15,639 bases of DNA from an uncultured Oscillospiraceae bacterium. Its GTDB lineage: Bacteria; Bacillota; Clostridia; Oscillospirales; Ruminococcaceae. Location: the NCBI GenBank assembly GCA_934444765.1, contig CAKSDC010000025.1:1-15639 (forward strand), read 5' to 3'. The translations under genes and the position numbers were made by a program. Below, piece by piece: positions 1 to 6,725 of the stretch. Every line of letters begins with the position of its first letter. The stretch's first letter is position 1. Under the pieces are notes generated by a model that saw only the letters and a program-made list of their open reading frames with translations, was not told the origin of the DNA and did no database searches.

Positions 1-1161
1 ACTACAGAGTATGTTAATAATGCTAAACTATTCGCTACTGTTAGAAGTGGTGCTAATGCAGAGGTTCAAAAGAGAGTAGCTAACCTTTCCGATAGCGACT
101 TCGTTAGACTACCAGCTTTTGAAGAACGTGAAAAGGTTCAAAAGGAAGAGTTTAAGCTACCTATACTTCCTACTACTACTATCGGTTCTTTCCCACAGAC
201 TGCCGAAGTTAGAAAGAATAGAGCCTCTTTCCGTAAGGGTGAAATTACTGAACAGCAGTATGTTGACTTCAACAAAAAGCAGATAGCTGACTGTGTAGCA
301 CTTCAAGAAGAGTTAGGTATAGACGTATTAGTTCATGGCGAATTTGAACGTAACGACATGGTTGAATACTTTGGCGAATGCTTAGACGGTTACATCTTTA
401 CCGAAAAGGCATGGGTACAGTCTTATGGAACTCGTTGTGTAAAACCTCCAGTAGTATGGGGCGACGTATCACGTGCTAAGCCTATGACTGTTAAGTGGTC
501 TACATACGCACAAAGCCTAACTAAAAAGTACATGAAAGGTATGCTTACAGGTCCAGTAACTATATTAAACTGGTCATTCCCAAGAGAAGATATTTCCTTA
601 AAAGAGAGTGCATATCAAATAGCACTTGCTATTCGTGAAGAAGTGTTAGACCTTGAGGCTAATGGCATTAAGATTATCCAAGTAGATGAAGCGGCACTTC
701 GTGAAAAACTTCCTCTAAGAAAGTCTGACTGGAAGAGTGACTATCTTGATTGGGCTATCCCTTCGTTTAGATTGGTTCATAGTGGTGTTAAGCCTGATAC
801 TCAAATACACACTCATATGTGTTATAGTGAATTTGCAGATATCATCAAGGAAATAGACGATATGGACGCTGACGTAATCACTTTTGAAGCAAGCCGTTCC
901 GACTTAACTATCCTTGACGTATTAAAGGAAAATAACTTCCGTACTGAAGTTGGCCCTGGTGTGTATGATATTCACTCCCCACGTGTACCTTCTAAGGAAG
1001 AGATTAAGAGTGCTATTCATAAGATGCTTGAAAAAATCCCAGTAGATAAGCTATGGGTAAATCCTGACTGTGGTCTAAAGACCAGAGGCAACGCAGAAAC
1101 TATTCCAAGCCTTAAAAATCTTGTAGAGGCTACTTTGGAGGTTCGTAATGAAGACTTCTAA
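1..1161 (+). CDS. metE: Cobalamin-independent methionine synthase MetE, C-terminal half (5' partial)
   Basis: The frame is open from base 1 to the stop at 1161 and gives the last 386 residues of MetE, which transfers the methyl group of 5-methyltetrahydropteroyl-glutamate to homocysteine in the cytoplasm. The C-terminal catalytic barrel starts at the hallmark LPTTTIGSFPQT (about residue 56 of the visible part). The zinc ligands are all present: His272 and Cys274 in HTHMCYSEF, Glu296 in TFEAS, and Cys357 in NPDCGLKTRG. Their spacing (2, 22 and 61 residues) equals that of E. coli H641/C643/E665/C726, as I recall those positions. HGEFERNDMVEYF and IQVDEAALREKLPLRK, the substrate and catalytic Asp segments, are also intact. 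By that alignment the window begins near residue 370 of about 755, so the N-terminal domain and the promoter lie outside. The ATG at 358 is internal. The 3' end overlaps metF by 14 bp, so the two genes form an operon. Confidence 0.97.
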   Translation, partial: TTEYVNNAKLFATVRSGANAEVQKRVANLSDSDFVRLPAFEEREKVQKEEFKLPILPTTTIGSFPQTAEVRKNRASFRKGEITEQQYVDFNKKQIADCVALQEELGIDVLVHGEFERNDMVEYFGECLDGYIFTEKAWVQSYGTRCVKPPVVWGDVSRAKPMTVKWSTYAQSLTKKYMKGMLTGPVTILNWSFPREDISLKESAYQIALAIREEVLDLEANGIKIIQVDEAALREKLPLRKSDWKSDYLDWAIPSFRLVHSGVKPDTQIHTHMCYSEFADIIKEIDDMDADVITFEASRSDLTILDVLKENNFRTEVGPGVYDIHSPRVPSKEEIKSAIHKMLEKIPVDKLWVNPDCGLKTRGNAETIPSLKNLVEATLEVRNEDF

Positions 1162-2011
1162 ACTTTTTAAAGATAAGACTGTACTATCTTTTGAAGTTTT
1201 TCCTCCTAAACCTACGACAGACGCAAGCACCATATACTCTACACTTGACGGTCTAAGCGACCTAAAGCCTGACTTTATAAGTGTAACCTATGGTGCGGGC
1301 GGAAGTTCCAACTCTGCTAAGACTATAAGTATCGCCTCCGACGTTAAAAATAAGTATAATATCGAGAGTGTGGCACACTTGCCATGTATCAACCTTTCGG
1401 AAGAGGAAGTGGACAACATACTACTTCAGCTTAAAGATAACGGCATAGAAAACATACTCGCATTACGTGGGGATATCTCACCAGACGTTGAACCTAATGG
1501 AAGATTTACTCACGCTAACCAGTTGATAGAGTATATTAAGTCTAAGTACGACTTTAATATAATAGGTGCGTGTTATCCAGAAGGTCATGTGGAAAGTAGC
1601 AGTCTAACACAGGATATTAGGTATCTAAAAGATAAGGTGGACTGTGGAACTGACCAGTTAGTAACTCAGCTATTTTTGGATAACTCTTACTTTTACAAGT
1701 TTAAAGAACTTACCACTATCGCTGGAATAGACGTTCCTATTGAGGCTGGTATCATGCCCGTTACCAGTAAAAGACAGATAGAACGCATGGTTAAACTATG
1801 TGGTATAAGTCTACCTAAAAAGTTCATTAAGGTTATAGAAAAGTATGAAAGTAATCCTGTAGCCTTACGTGATGCTGGTATAGTATACGCTATAGACCAA
1901 ATAGTGGATTTAATCTCACAAGGTGTAGATGGCATTCACCTATACACTATGAATAATCCTTACGTAGCAAGAAAAATCTATGAGGCAGTACACAGAATAT
2001 TAGTTGCTTAA
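1148..2011 (+). CDS. metF: 5,10-methylenetetrahydrofolate reductase
   Basis: A 287-residue flavoprotein of the MetF family. It reduces 5,10-methylene-THF to 5-methyl-THF, the methyl donor used by the MetE encoded just upstream. Visible family landmarks are SFEVFPPK (Glu16, the likely catalytic acid), VTYGAGGS (residues 47-54), LALRGD (Asp109, flavin contact), and GACYPEGH (140-147), followed by the QLFLDNSYF segment typical of the barrel. Length matches the usual bacterial enzyme. The start at 1148 lies inside metE and is preceded by GGAGG at 1137-1141 with a 6-nt gap, which suggests translational coupling. A strong intrinsic terminator follows the gene. Regulation would be set upstream of metE, outside the window. 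Confidence 0.97.
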   Translation: MKTSKLFKDKTVLSFEVFPPKPTTDASTIYSTLDGLSDLKPDFISVTYGAGGSSNSAKTISIASDVKNKYNIESVAHLPCINLSEEEVDNILLQLKDNGIENILALRGDISPDVEPNGRFTHANQLIEYIKSKYDFNIIGACYPEGHVESSSLTQDIRYLKDKVDCGTDQLVTQLFLDNSYFYKFKELTTIAGIDVPIEAGIMPVTSKRQIERMVKLCGISLPKKFIKVIEKYESNPVALRDAGIVYAIDQIVDLISQGVDGIHLYTMNNPYVARKIYEAVHRILVA

Positions 2012-2035
2012 TTTCACACGCAAATATATTTACAA

Positions 2036-2078
2036 AAAATAAGTAGTCTACTCAAAGAATGGGTAGACTACTTATTTT
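2036..2078 (+). terminator. Intrinsic terminator of the metE-metF operon
   Basis: A perfect 16-bp stem (2036-2051 pairs with 2063-2078) closes an 11-nt loop, 24 bp after the metF stop. The right arm ends in TTTT and the left arm begins with a run of A, so it may also stop transcription arriving from the minus strand. A second small hairpin (2080-2087 with 2091-2098) follows at once. Confidence 0.85.
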
Positions 2079-2161
2079 AGAATAGAATAGTTCTATTCCA
2101 AATTTGGGTATATATTATAATAGTTGGCATAGTTAGGGATAGCATCACACGGGCATGATGC

Positions 2162-2311
2162 AAAAAAACACATTAAAATTAAAAAATAAAAACACAACAC
2201 ATTCTAAAAAATAATATCAATTAGGTAGTTTTAAGTATTTTAACTACCTAATTAATATCAGCTTAATTGGAATTTAAAATCAAAAGAAACGGTAAAAAAA
2301 CACATTAAAAT
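2162..2311. repeat. 18-bp direct repeat pair, 132 bp apart
   Basis: AAAAAAACACATTAAAAT occurs at 2162-2179 and again, identically, at 2294-2311. A looser third version (ACAACACATTCTAAAA) lies near 2194-2209. The AT-richness lowers its significance, but an exact 18-mer with embedded C residues this close together is unlikely to be chance. A 12-bp hairpin sits between the copies. Function unknown. Confidence 0.6.
2219..2253 (-). terminator. Probable terminator of the response regulator/kinase operon
   Basis: A 12-bp perfect stem (2219-2230 with 2242-2253) encloses an 11-nt loop. Read on the minus strand it is followed by GATATTATTTTTT, so it can act as a weak-to-moderate intrinsic terminator about 150 bp after the kinase stop. 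The 7-mer AATATCA flanks both sides as a direct repeat (2213-2219 and 2254-2260), so a small inserted element is an alternative reading. Confidence 0.5.
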
Positions 2312-2404
2312 AGACCAATTACCATGTTACGAATACTATTATATCACAAAAAAATATCTTGTGGGGCATTTTGTAATATTTTAGCTGTATTATGTAATAT
2401 TTTT

Positions 2405-3706
2405 TTATATATTCAGTTGAACTACCGTAGTGAACGAATTATCGTCGTATTCGGTGTAGAAGTTTCCACCATAGGTTTTGGAAATATGCTCTATAATTGA
2501 AAGTCCTAATCCGTGATTTTTAGTATCTGCTTTAGAGGTCAATATTTTTTTCTGTTTGGTTTTAATGGTGTGTTCTTTAGAGTTGACCGTTTTAAATATT
2601 ATCATATCTTCATCAACCCAAGCGGAAAACTTGATATACTTAGCTATTTGGTCAGAAGATATATTTCTTACTGCCTCTATGGAGTTGTGCAGTAGGTTAT
2701 TGGATAGGTTACAGATATCTATTTGACTAATAGGAATATCTTTAGGAATAGAACAGTCTATAGTAAGTTCGATACTTTCTTTAGAACACACTTCAACTGA
2801 ATGCTTTAGTATTACGTCTAAGATAGCGTTTTCGCAGTAGGTGTAGGTAGTACTTTTGTACTGACCTTCTATTTGTGATACCAATTTAGAAGCGTTAGAT
2901 ATGTCGTTGTTATCTATTAAAGACTTTATAGTCTGTAAAGAGTTATTAAAGTCATGGCGTATCTTACGAATTTCCATTAGATTGTTTTCTAAGTTGGTTT
3001 GATACTCTGTAGCCATAGCGGAATAGTGTTCCATAAACTCTTCTTTCTGTTTGGTAATCTTATTTTTGATTATGTTATCGGAAACTTTTATGATTAACAC
3101 GTTGGAAACCATGCAAACACATACTGTCAAAGCATACAGTACTATAATATGTTTATGTGTTATAGTAATTTGATATGTACGCAGTATATATCCTAATAGC
3201 ACTACAAATAAAAATTGGCATATTGGATTACACAGTAATAGTTTATCTATTTCGTTAGAACTGCTCTTTTTTTGAATAGTATATACTATAGTAGATAGCA
3301 ATACCATGACTATAGTAATTAGAGGTAAGATTAATATTTCATTATTAAAAGAATGAGTTTGTGTAACGTCAAAAGAATATCTACCTAATAGTATGAATAT
3401 CGCATATGATAAAAAGTCGGTTATTAGTATACACGTTAAACATAATATTCCCATGAATAGCCTAAACTTAATAGGCTTTTCTTTACTGCTAAATGTTACG
3501 AATAATACTATAGCTATGTAGTTGTACATACAAGCATAGTCTCTTCCTAAAGTCATATATACAAAAGCGTCACCCACCATAGCCATAAAGTACAGTATCA
3601 AGGCGGATATTTTAGGTTTACCCACATTTAGATATGTAAAATAGGTATTCTGTGCCACTAAAGAAATGCTTTCGGCAATAAAGTTTACGAATAAAGTAGT
3701 ATCCAT
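2405..3706 (-). CDS. AgrC-like sensor histidine kinase, GHKL ATPase family
   Basis: A 433-residue membrane sensor kinase. About six hydrophobic segments occupy residues 1-207, the usual peptide-sensing module of the AgrC/quorum-sensing class. A linker (210-240) follows, then the H-box RKIRHDFNNSLQTI with phospho-acceptor His251, the N-box NLSNNLLHNSIEAV (333-346), and the G-box NHGLGLSIIEHI (397-408). It should autophosphorylate and pass phosphate to the regulator encoded immediately upstream. I chose the ATG at 3706 because AGGAGG (3715-3720) lies 8 nt before it; the TTG at 3712 would leave only 2 nt. That ribosome binding site overlaps the stop codon of the regulator, so the two are co-translated. 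No agrB or agrD neighbour is visible, so the ligand is unknown. Confidence 0.9.
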   Translation of the reverse strand: MDTTLFVNFIAESISLVAQNTYFTYLNVGKPKISALILYFMAMVGDAFVYMTLGRDYACMYNYIAIVLFVTFSSKEKPIKFRLFMGILCLTCILITDFLSYAIFILLGRYSFDVTQTHSFNNEILILPLITIVMVLLSTIVYTIQKKSSSNEIDKLLLCNPICQFLFVVLLGYILRTYQITITHKHIIVLYALTVCVCMVSNVLIIKVSDNIIKNKITKQKEEFMEHYSAMATEYQTNLENNLMEIRKIRHDFNNSLQTIKSLIDNNDISNASKLVSQIEGQYKSTTYTYCENAILDVILKHSVEVCSKESIELTIDCSIPKDIPISQIDICNLSNNLLHNSIEAVRNISSDQIAKYIKFSAWVDEDMIIFKTVNSKEHTIKTKQKKILTSKADTKNHGLGLSIIEHISKTYGGNFYTEYDDNSFTTVVQLNI

Positions 3707-3718
3707 TATCAAGTCCTC

Positions 3719-4480
3719 CTATTGATGATTAATAACTTTTAGCTTTAAAATTTCGTGTTCCTTGTCGGTGGGCGAGGTTCTGTTTATGTTGGTTAGTTTA
3801 ATATTTAAAACTTCGGTTTTTTCGACAGTTTGGAACTTAATAGTTACTATACCATTGGAAACGTTCTTGATATAGGCGATATTTATTATATAGTTTTGAC
3901 TACATTGGTAGAACGTATTAGGAAATTGGTTTAAAACTTTAAAGATTTCAGAGGCACTATAGTAGCCAGTATATGTACCATTAACCGTATGTATAGTGGC
4001 ATCTCTAAGATGTTTAGATACGTATATTACGTCTTTGTATCTAATAAATATAGAACCTTCTTTAGGAATTTTAAACTCAAAGCAAGGGCAGTCTGGGAGT
4101 TCTTGTTTAGAAAGGTTTAAATATTCCTGTAGTAGCTTTTTGCCTATAGGCTTTTGGAGTATACCATATGGTGATACTTTAGGTCTTTGTAGTAGTATGC
4201 TTTGAACATACTTTTGTGTATATCCGCTAATAATTATAATCTTTATTAGTGGATAGTTTTTAGCGATAGTACTTGCGTACTGAATGCCGTTTTTGTCTTC
4301 ATCAGGAGTTTCTATATCCATAAATACAAGGTCAATATAGTTATAGTTATCCATAATAAAGGTTTCTAAGTGTAACCACTTGGTAAAGGTCGTAACGTTA
4401 ATACTACTATCAATAGAAAGAATTTGCGATTTTAAATCGTCACATACCCTCTTACTATCATCAAATATTATTACATTCAT
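3719..4480 (-). CDS. LytTR-family response regulator (AgrA-like)
   Basis: A 253-residue cytoplasmic transcription regulator. The receiver domain covers residues 1-125, with acidic pocket residues Asp7/Asp8, phospho-acceptor Asp55 in VFMDIETP, Ser85 and Lys110 in LQKPIG. A LytTR DNA-binding domain follows from about 135, with the typical IRYKDVIYVSKHLRD, the GYYSASEI stretch, and the QCSQNYIINIAYIKNV strand. The C-terminal tail after about 215 is less like the family and rich in Thr, Lys and Asn. It is the first gene of a two-gene operon, and 12 bp separate its stop from the kinase ATG. The start has only a modest ribosome binding site (AAGGAAGAA). A consensus promoter precedes it. No LytTR target repeats were identified with confidence. 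Confidence 0.92.
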   Translation of the reverse strand: MNVIIFDDSKRVCDDLKSQILSIDSSINVTTFTKWLHLETFIMDNYNYIDLVFMDIETPDEDKNGIQYASTIAKNYPLIKIIIISGYTQKYVQSILLQRPKVSPYGILQKPIGKKLLQEYLNLSKQELPDCPCFEFKIPKEGSIFIRYKDVIYVSKHLRDATIHTVNGTYTGYYSASEIFKVLNQFPNTFYQCSQNYIINIAYIKNVSNGIVTIKFQTVEKTEVLNIKLTNINRTSPTDKEHEILKLKVINHQ

Positions 4481-4525
4481 AGTTATTCTTCCTTTTTAAT
4501 TTTAAATGTGTGTTTTTAGGGGAAT

Positions 4526-4554
4526 ATTATAACATATATAACGAATATTGTCAA
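4526..4554 (-). promoter_or_regulatory. Sigma-A promoter of the two-component operon
   Basis: On the minus strand TTGACA (plus 4549-4554) and TATAAT (plus 4526-4531) are separated by exactly 17 bp, an ideal consensus promoter about 45 bp upstream of the regulator start. Confidence 0.85.
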
Positions 4555-4586
4555 TATATAGAGAGTAATATTAACAAAAAGATAAC

Positions 4587-4615
4587 AAAAAATACTCTGC
4601 CAATAATAGGCAGAG
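4587..4615 (-). terminator. Intrinsic terminator of the dockerin/transglutaminase gene
   Basis: On the minus strand a 7-bp GC-containing stem (GGCAGAG at 4609-4615 pairs with CTCTGCC at 4595-4601, 7-nt loop) is followed by TATTTTTT. It lies 25 bp after the stop at 4641 and separates that gene from the downstream two-component operon. Confidence 0.85.
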
Positions 4616-4640
4616 CATCATTATTAAACGTTATATGTAA

Positions 4641-5462
4641 CTATTCTAAGCTAAGAAAGTCAAGTCCCATATAGTGAGAACCGTCTTCCAAACCTTTATT
4701 ACCTACTTCCATTCTGTAGGTTTGACCATCAATTCTAACTTGACAAGTAAAGTGTTGCCATGAACCGTCTTTTAGGAATATTAAGTTAGTATCATAACCC
4801 ATATATGCAAGCATATACGCTAACGCACCGTTGTATTGTAAACATTGACCCGCTTGTTGTACAAATCCACATTCTGCAAAAGAACTTGGTAGTGAAGCAT
4901 AGTCTTGTGATAGTGTATAGTTGATGTTTTGATGTAGCCAGTTCATAGTATACTCTATCTTTTCTGAGTTATTCATATCCGAAGTAAAGTGTTGATTCAT
5001 AAAGTCTTGAAGTATCTGCTTATCGTTATCGGTAAGTTTAAAAGTGTACATAACTTCGGTAGAGGCTAAAGAGTTAGAGCAATCGTAACAGTATACTACA
5101 TCTTTAGAAGATAGTGTGGCGGTATCTAATACAGTAGTAACCCTTACAACATCGTTAGAAGGTGTTTGAGTATCGTTTCCGCCGTAGCTTGGTAACTGAA
5201 TACTTCCTAAGATGGTACGTTTGATAATCATTAAGTCTGCCGTGGTAATAACTCCGTCTTGATTTGCATCAAGTTTAAAAAAGTTTTCCTCTTCAAGATA
5301 GTCATTACCTAAAATGTGTTTTTTTACGTTTAATAGGTCGTAAGTGCTGAACGTTTCATCAGCAGATACGCATTGTTGAAAGTTGGTAGTCTGTGGAGAT
5401 ACAGCGTATAAACCACACATAATTAATGCCGTCGCACAAGCTACCGTGTTTTTAAAGCCCAT
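4641..5462 (-). CDS. Secreted dockerin-containing transglutaminase-like protein
   Basis: A 273-residue exported protein. Residues 1-34 are a Sec signal peptide with a hydrophobic core around 6-22. A dockerin-like domain follows: helix TYDLLNVKKHILG (40-52) without a preceding calcium loop, then an intact loop and helix with DANQDGVITTADL (65-77) and MIIKRTILG. A polar linker (89-105) leads to a transglutaminase-core-like region with Cys207 in AGQCLQYNGALAYML and His237 in SWQHFTCQV. Where the family normally has the third catalytic Asp, about 15 residues after the His, this protein has Glu252 (RMEVG). Dockerins normally dock enzymes onto cohesins of a scaffold; the role of this protein, protease or crosslinker, cannot be told from sequence. 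GGGAGG at 5471-5476 lies 8 nt before the ATG. It has its own promoter and terminator. Confidence 0.85.
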   Translation of the reverse strand: MGFKNTVACATALIMCGLYAVSPQTTNFQQCVSADETFSTYDLLNVKKHILGNDYLEEENFFKLDANQDGVITTADLMIIKRTILGSIQLPSYGGNDTQTPSNDVVRVTTVLDTATLSSKDVVYCYDCSNSLASTEVMYTFKLTDNDKQILQDFMNQHFTSDMNNSEKIEYTMNWLHQNINYTLSQDYASLPSSFAECGFVQQAGQCLQYNGALAYMLAYMGYDTNLIFLKDGSWQHFTCQVRIDGQTYRMEVGNKGLEDGSHYMGLDFLSLE

Positions 5463-5485
5463 GTTTTATCCCTCCCATAGTTTAA

Positions 5486-5514
5486 ATGGTAGCACATATT
5501 AGATAAAATGTCAA
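5486..5514 (-). promoter_or_regulatory. Promoter of the dockerin/transglutaminase gene
   Basis: On the minus strand TTGACA (plus 5509-5514), a 17-bp spacer, and TACCAT (plus 5486-5491) preceded by TGC, an extended -10. The near-perfect -35 box compensates for a weak -10 box. Confidence 0.75.
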
Positions 5515-5612
5515 TAGATATGCGAATAATTATTGGTCTATTAGCACAAAAATTGAATATTACCATATTATGGATAAGATAGCGTATTATCTGTAAATTT
5601 TGGGCGTGTATG

Positions 5613-5641
5613 TTGACATCTTTTTGGTAATATGTTATAAT
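5613..5641 (+). promoter_or_regulatory. Consensus sigma-A promoter of the yqeY-family gene
   Basis: TTGACA (5613-5618), a 17-bp spacer and TATAAT (5636-5641): a full consensus promoter. It leaves a leader of roughly 60 nt before the start codon. It is divergent from the dockerin gene promoter, with about 98 bp between the two -35 boxes. A short palindrome (5563-5573) lies between them. Confidence 0.85.
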
Positions 5642-5707
5642 ACGTAGTGTAGGTGGTTACAAGTATTAATATACTCTGCTATCTAACAATAATACGTTGG
5701 AGGTTAT

Positions 5708-6157
5708 ATGTATATGAACTTTAAAGAATTACAGTCTGGTTTAAAGGACGCTATGAAAAACAGAGATACCGAACGTAAAGAGGCTATCTCTACACTAATA
5801 GCAAGCGTTAAAAAAGTGGCTATAGACCAAGGTATTCGTGAAAATATTCCCGATGAACTGGTAGATACCGTTATACTTAAAGAACTTAAAGTCGCTCAAG
5901 AACAGGTGGATACTTGTCCTAAAGACCGTGTAGACCAACTTGAAGAGTATAACAAAAAGTTAGAGGTTATTAAGTCTTATGCCCCTAAGCAACTAACAGA
6001 AGAAGAACTTACTACTATTATTACTGAAAAGTATTCCGATTTGATAGCTACTGGTAACAAGGGCGTATATATGAAGTCTATTATGGCAGACTTAAAGGGT
6101 AAAGCAGACGGAAAGTTAATAAACTCTGTAATATCCAAAATTGCTAACGCTAAATAG
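5708..6157 (+). CDS. GatB/YqeY domain-containing protein
   Basis: A 149-residue cytoplasmic protein of the YqeY family, homologous to the C-terminal tRNA-binding domain of the amidotransferase subunit GatB but present as a stand-alone protein. Characteristic features are the N-terminal helix LQSGLKDAMKNRDTERKEAIS, the central LKELKVAQEQVD and KLEVIKSYAPKQLTEEEL segments, and the conserved C-terminal MADLKGKADGKLINSVISK. The length is normal. GGAGG at 5699-5703 sits 4 nt before the ATG at 5708 and 10 nt before an in-frame ATG at 5714, so the protein may start two residues later (MNFKEL). It is monocistronic, with its own promoter and terminator. The cellular role of stand-alone YqeY is not well settled; a link to tRNA is inferred from homology. 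Confidence 0.92.
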   Translation: MYMNFKELQSGLKDAMKNRDTERKEAISTLIASVKKVAIDQGIRENIPDELVDTVILKELKVAQEQVDTCPKDRVDQLEEYNKKLEVIKSYAPKQLTEEELTTIITEKYSDLIATGNKGVYMKSIMADLKGKADGKLINSVISKIANAK

Positions 6158-6183
6158 TATATAAATATTATATAGTATTATTT

Positions 6184-6217
6184 GGTCGAATGTCCTTATG
6201 TGCCATTCGACCTTTTT
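6184..6217 (+). terminator. Intrinsic terminator of the yqeY-family gene
   Basis: A 9-bp stem GGTCGAATG (6184-6192) / CATTCGACC (6204-6212) with an 11-nt loop is followed by TTTTT, 26 bp after the stop codon. Confidence 0.9.
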
Positions 6218-6219
6218 AG

Positions 6220-6248
6220 TTGACTTTTACTACTTACTATAGTATACT
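6220..6248 (+). promoter_or_regulatory. Promoter of the BlaI-like repressor gene
   Basis: TTGACT (6220-6225), a 17-bp spacer and TATACT (6243-6248). The -35 box directly follows the terminator of the preceding gene. The -10 box is overlapped by an inverted repeat. Confidence 0.8.
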
Positions 6249-6260
6249 TAAACTATACTA
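6240..6260. promoter_or_regulatory. Candidate operator (inverted repeat over the -10 box)
   Basis: TAGTATA (6240-6246) and TATACTA (6254-6260) form a perfect 7-bp inverted repeat around a 7-bp spacer, covering the -10 box. BlaI/MecI repressors bind short dyads over their own promoters, so autorepression is a reasonable inference. The half-site differs from the classical TACA/TGTA of staphylococcal bla and mec operators. Confidence 0.55.
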
Positions 6261-6291
6261 CTATATACTTATACATATTGGAGGAATATAT

Positions 6292-6642
6292 ATGAAAAGA
6301 GTATCTAACATAAGCGACGCTGAATTTGAGGTCGTTAGAGCTATTTGGGAAAATGGTAACGAAATGAATACTTCTCAACTAAGAAAAGAACTTCAAATTC
6401 GATTAGATTGGAACGCTTCTACTACTAAAACTTTAGTGCGTAGACTATGCCAAAAAGGAGTTCTTAAAGTACAAAAACGTGAGGTATTATACTATACTCC
6501 GCTTATTACTCAGCAAGAGTACAATCTTTACGAAGTAACAAAATTAATCAACAAACTATACGACGGCGATACTACCAAACTATTAGATACTCTTATCGAT
6601 AATAAACTTATCTCTAAACAAGATGTAAACTCTTTAATTTAG
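6292..6642 (+). CDS. BlaI/MecI/CopY-type winged-helix transcriptional repressor
   Basis: A 116-residue cytoplasmic repressor. The N-terminal winged helix-turn-helix runs from about 6 to 75: DAEFEVVRAIWENGNEMNTS is the family signature, NASTTKTLVRRLCQKGVL (41-58) the recognition helix, and LYYTPLIT (66-73) the wing strand. The C-terminal 40 residues form the helical dimerisation region, as in BlaI. GGAGG at 6280-6284 with a 7-nt gap fixes the ATG at 6292; extending upstream would run translation across the promoter. No BlaR1/MecR1 sensor-protease is adjacent, and there is no beta-lactamase, so the inducing signal and targets are unknown. Likely self-regulated through the dyad over its -10 box. 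Confidence 0.9.
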   Translation: MKRVSNISDAEFEVVRAIWENGNEMNTSQLRKELQIRLDWNASTTKTLVRRLCQKGVLKVQKREVLYYTPLITQQEYNLYEVTKLINKLYDGDTTKLLDTLIDNKLISKQDVNSLI

Positions 6643-6665
6643 TGCGTATTAGACAAAGTCCCCTA

Positions 6666-6694
6666 TTGACGATATATCCATTAAATGGTATAAT
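6666..6694 (+). promoter_or_regulatory. Consensus promoter of the small 84-residue gene
   Basis: TTGACG (6666-6671), a 17-bp spacer and TATAAT (6689-6694) begin only 24 bp after the repressor stop. The expected transcript start near 6701 leaves a leader of about 25 nt. Confidence 0.85.
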
Positions 6695-6704
6695 ATGGAT
6701 ATAT
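6672..6704. promoter_or_regulatory. Candidate operator dyad across the promoter
   Basis: ATATATCCAT (6672-6681) and ATGGATATAT (6695-6704) form a perfect 10-bp inverted repeat with a 13-bp spacer. It fills the spacer and overlaps the -10 region. An additional ATGG at 6685-6688 makes an inner CCAT/ATGG palindrome. This suggests repression by an unidentified factor; the neighbouring BlaI-like protein is one candidate, though the half-site differs from that over its own promoter. Confidence 0.5.
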
Positions 6705-6725
6705 AGAAAGGGGCGTTTGCACTAT

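Larger units (their letters stand above)
2012..2404. other. 393-bp AT-rich gap between convergent operons
   Basis: No convincing gene is seen. The gap holds the metF terminator, a small hairpin (2142-2147 with 2156-2161), a larger hairpin at 2219-2253, and an 18-bp direct repeat at 2162-2179 and 2294-2311. On the minus strand there is an extended -10 sequence (TGATATAAT, -10 box at plus-strand 2338-2343) without a good -35. Several very short minus-strand ORFs start at ATGTGT inside the repeats, but none has a Shine-Dalgarno sequence. The stretch looks like terminators plus degenerate or regulatory sequence. Confidence 0.6.

Noticed and set aside
358..360. ATG at 358 as the start of a separate 267-residue gene
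   Set aside because: The same frame is open from base 1 and encodes conserved MetE sequence upstream (LPTTTIGSFPQT and HGEFERND), so this methionine is internal.
1693..1935. Minus-strand 80-codon ORF inside metF
   Set aside because: It lies wholly antisense to well-conserved metF sequence.
2324..2500. A 58-codon plus-strand ORF with cysteines and a hydrophobic stretch, superficially AgrD-like
   Set aside because: It runs antisense into the conserved C-terminal coding region of the kinase, has no ribosome binding site, and lacks the charged C-terminal half of AgrD.
6220..6291. Longer N-terminus for the BlaI-like repressor
   Set aside because: Translation would start within the -35 box of its own promoter; the GGAGG at 6280-6284 marks the start at 6292.
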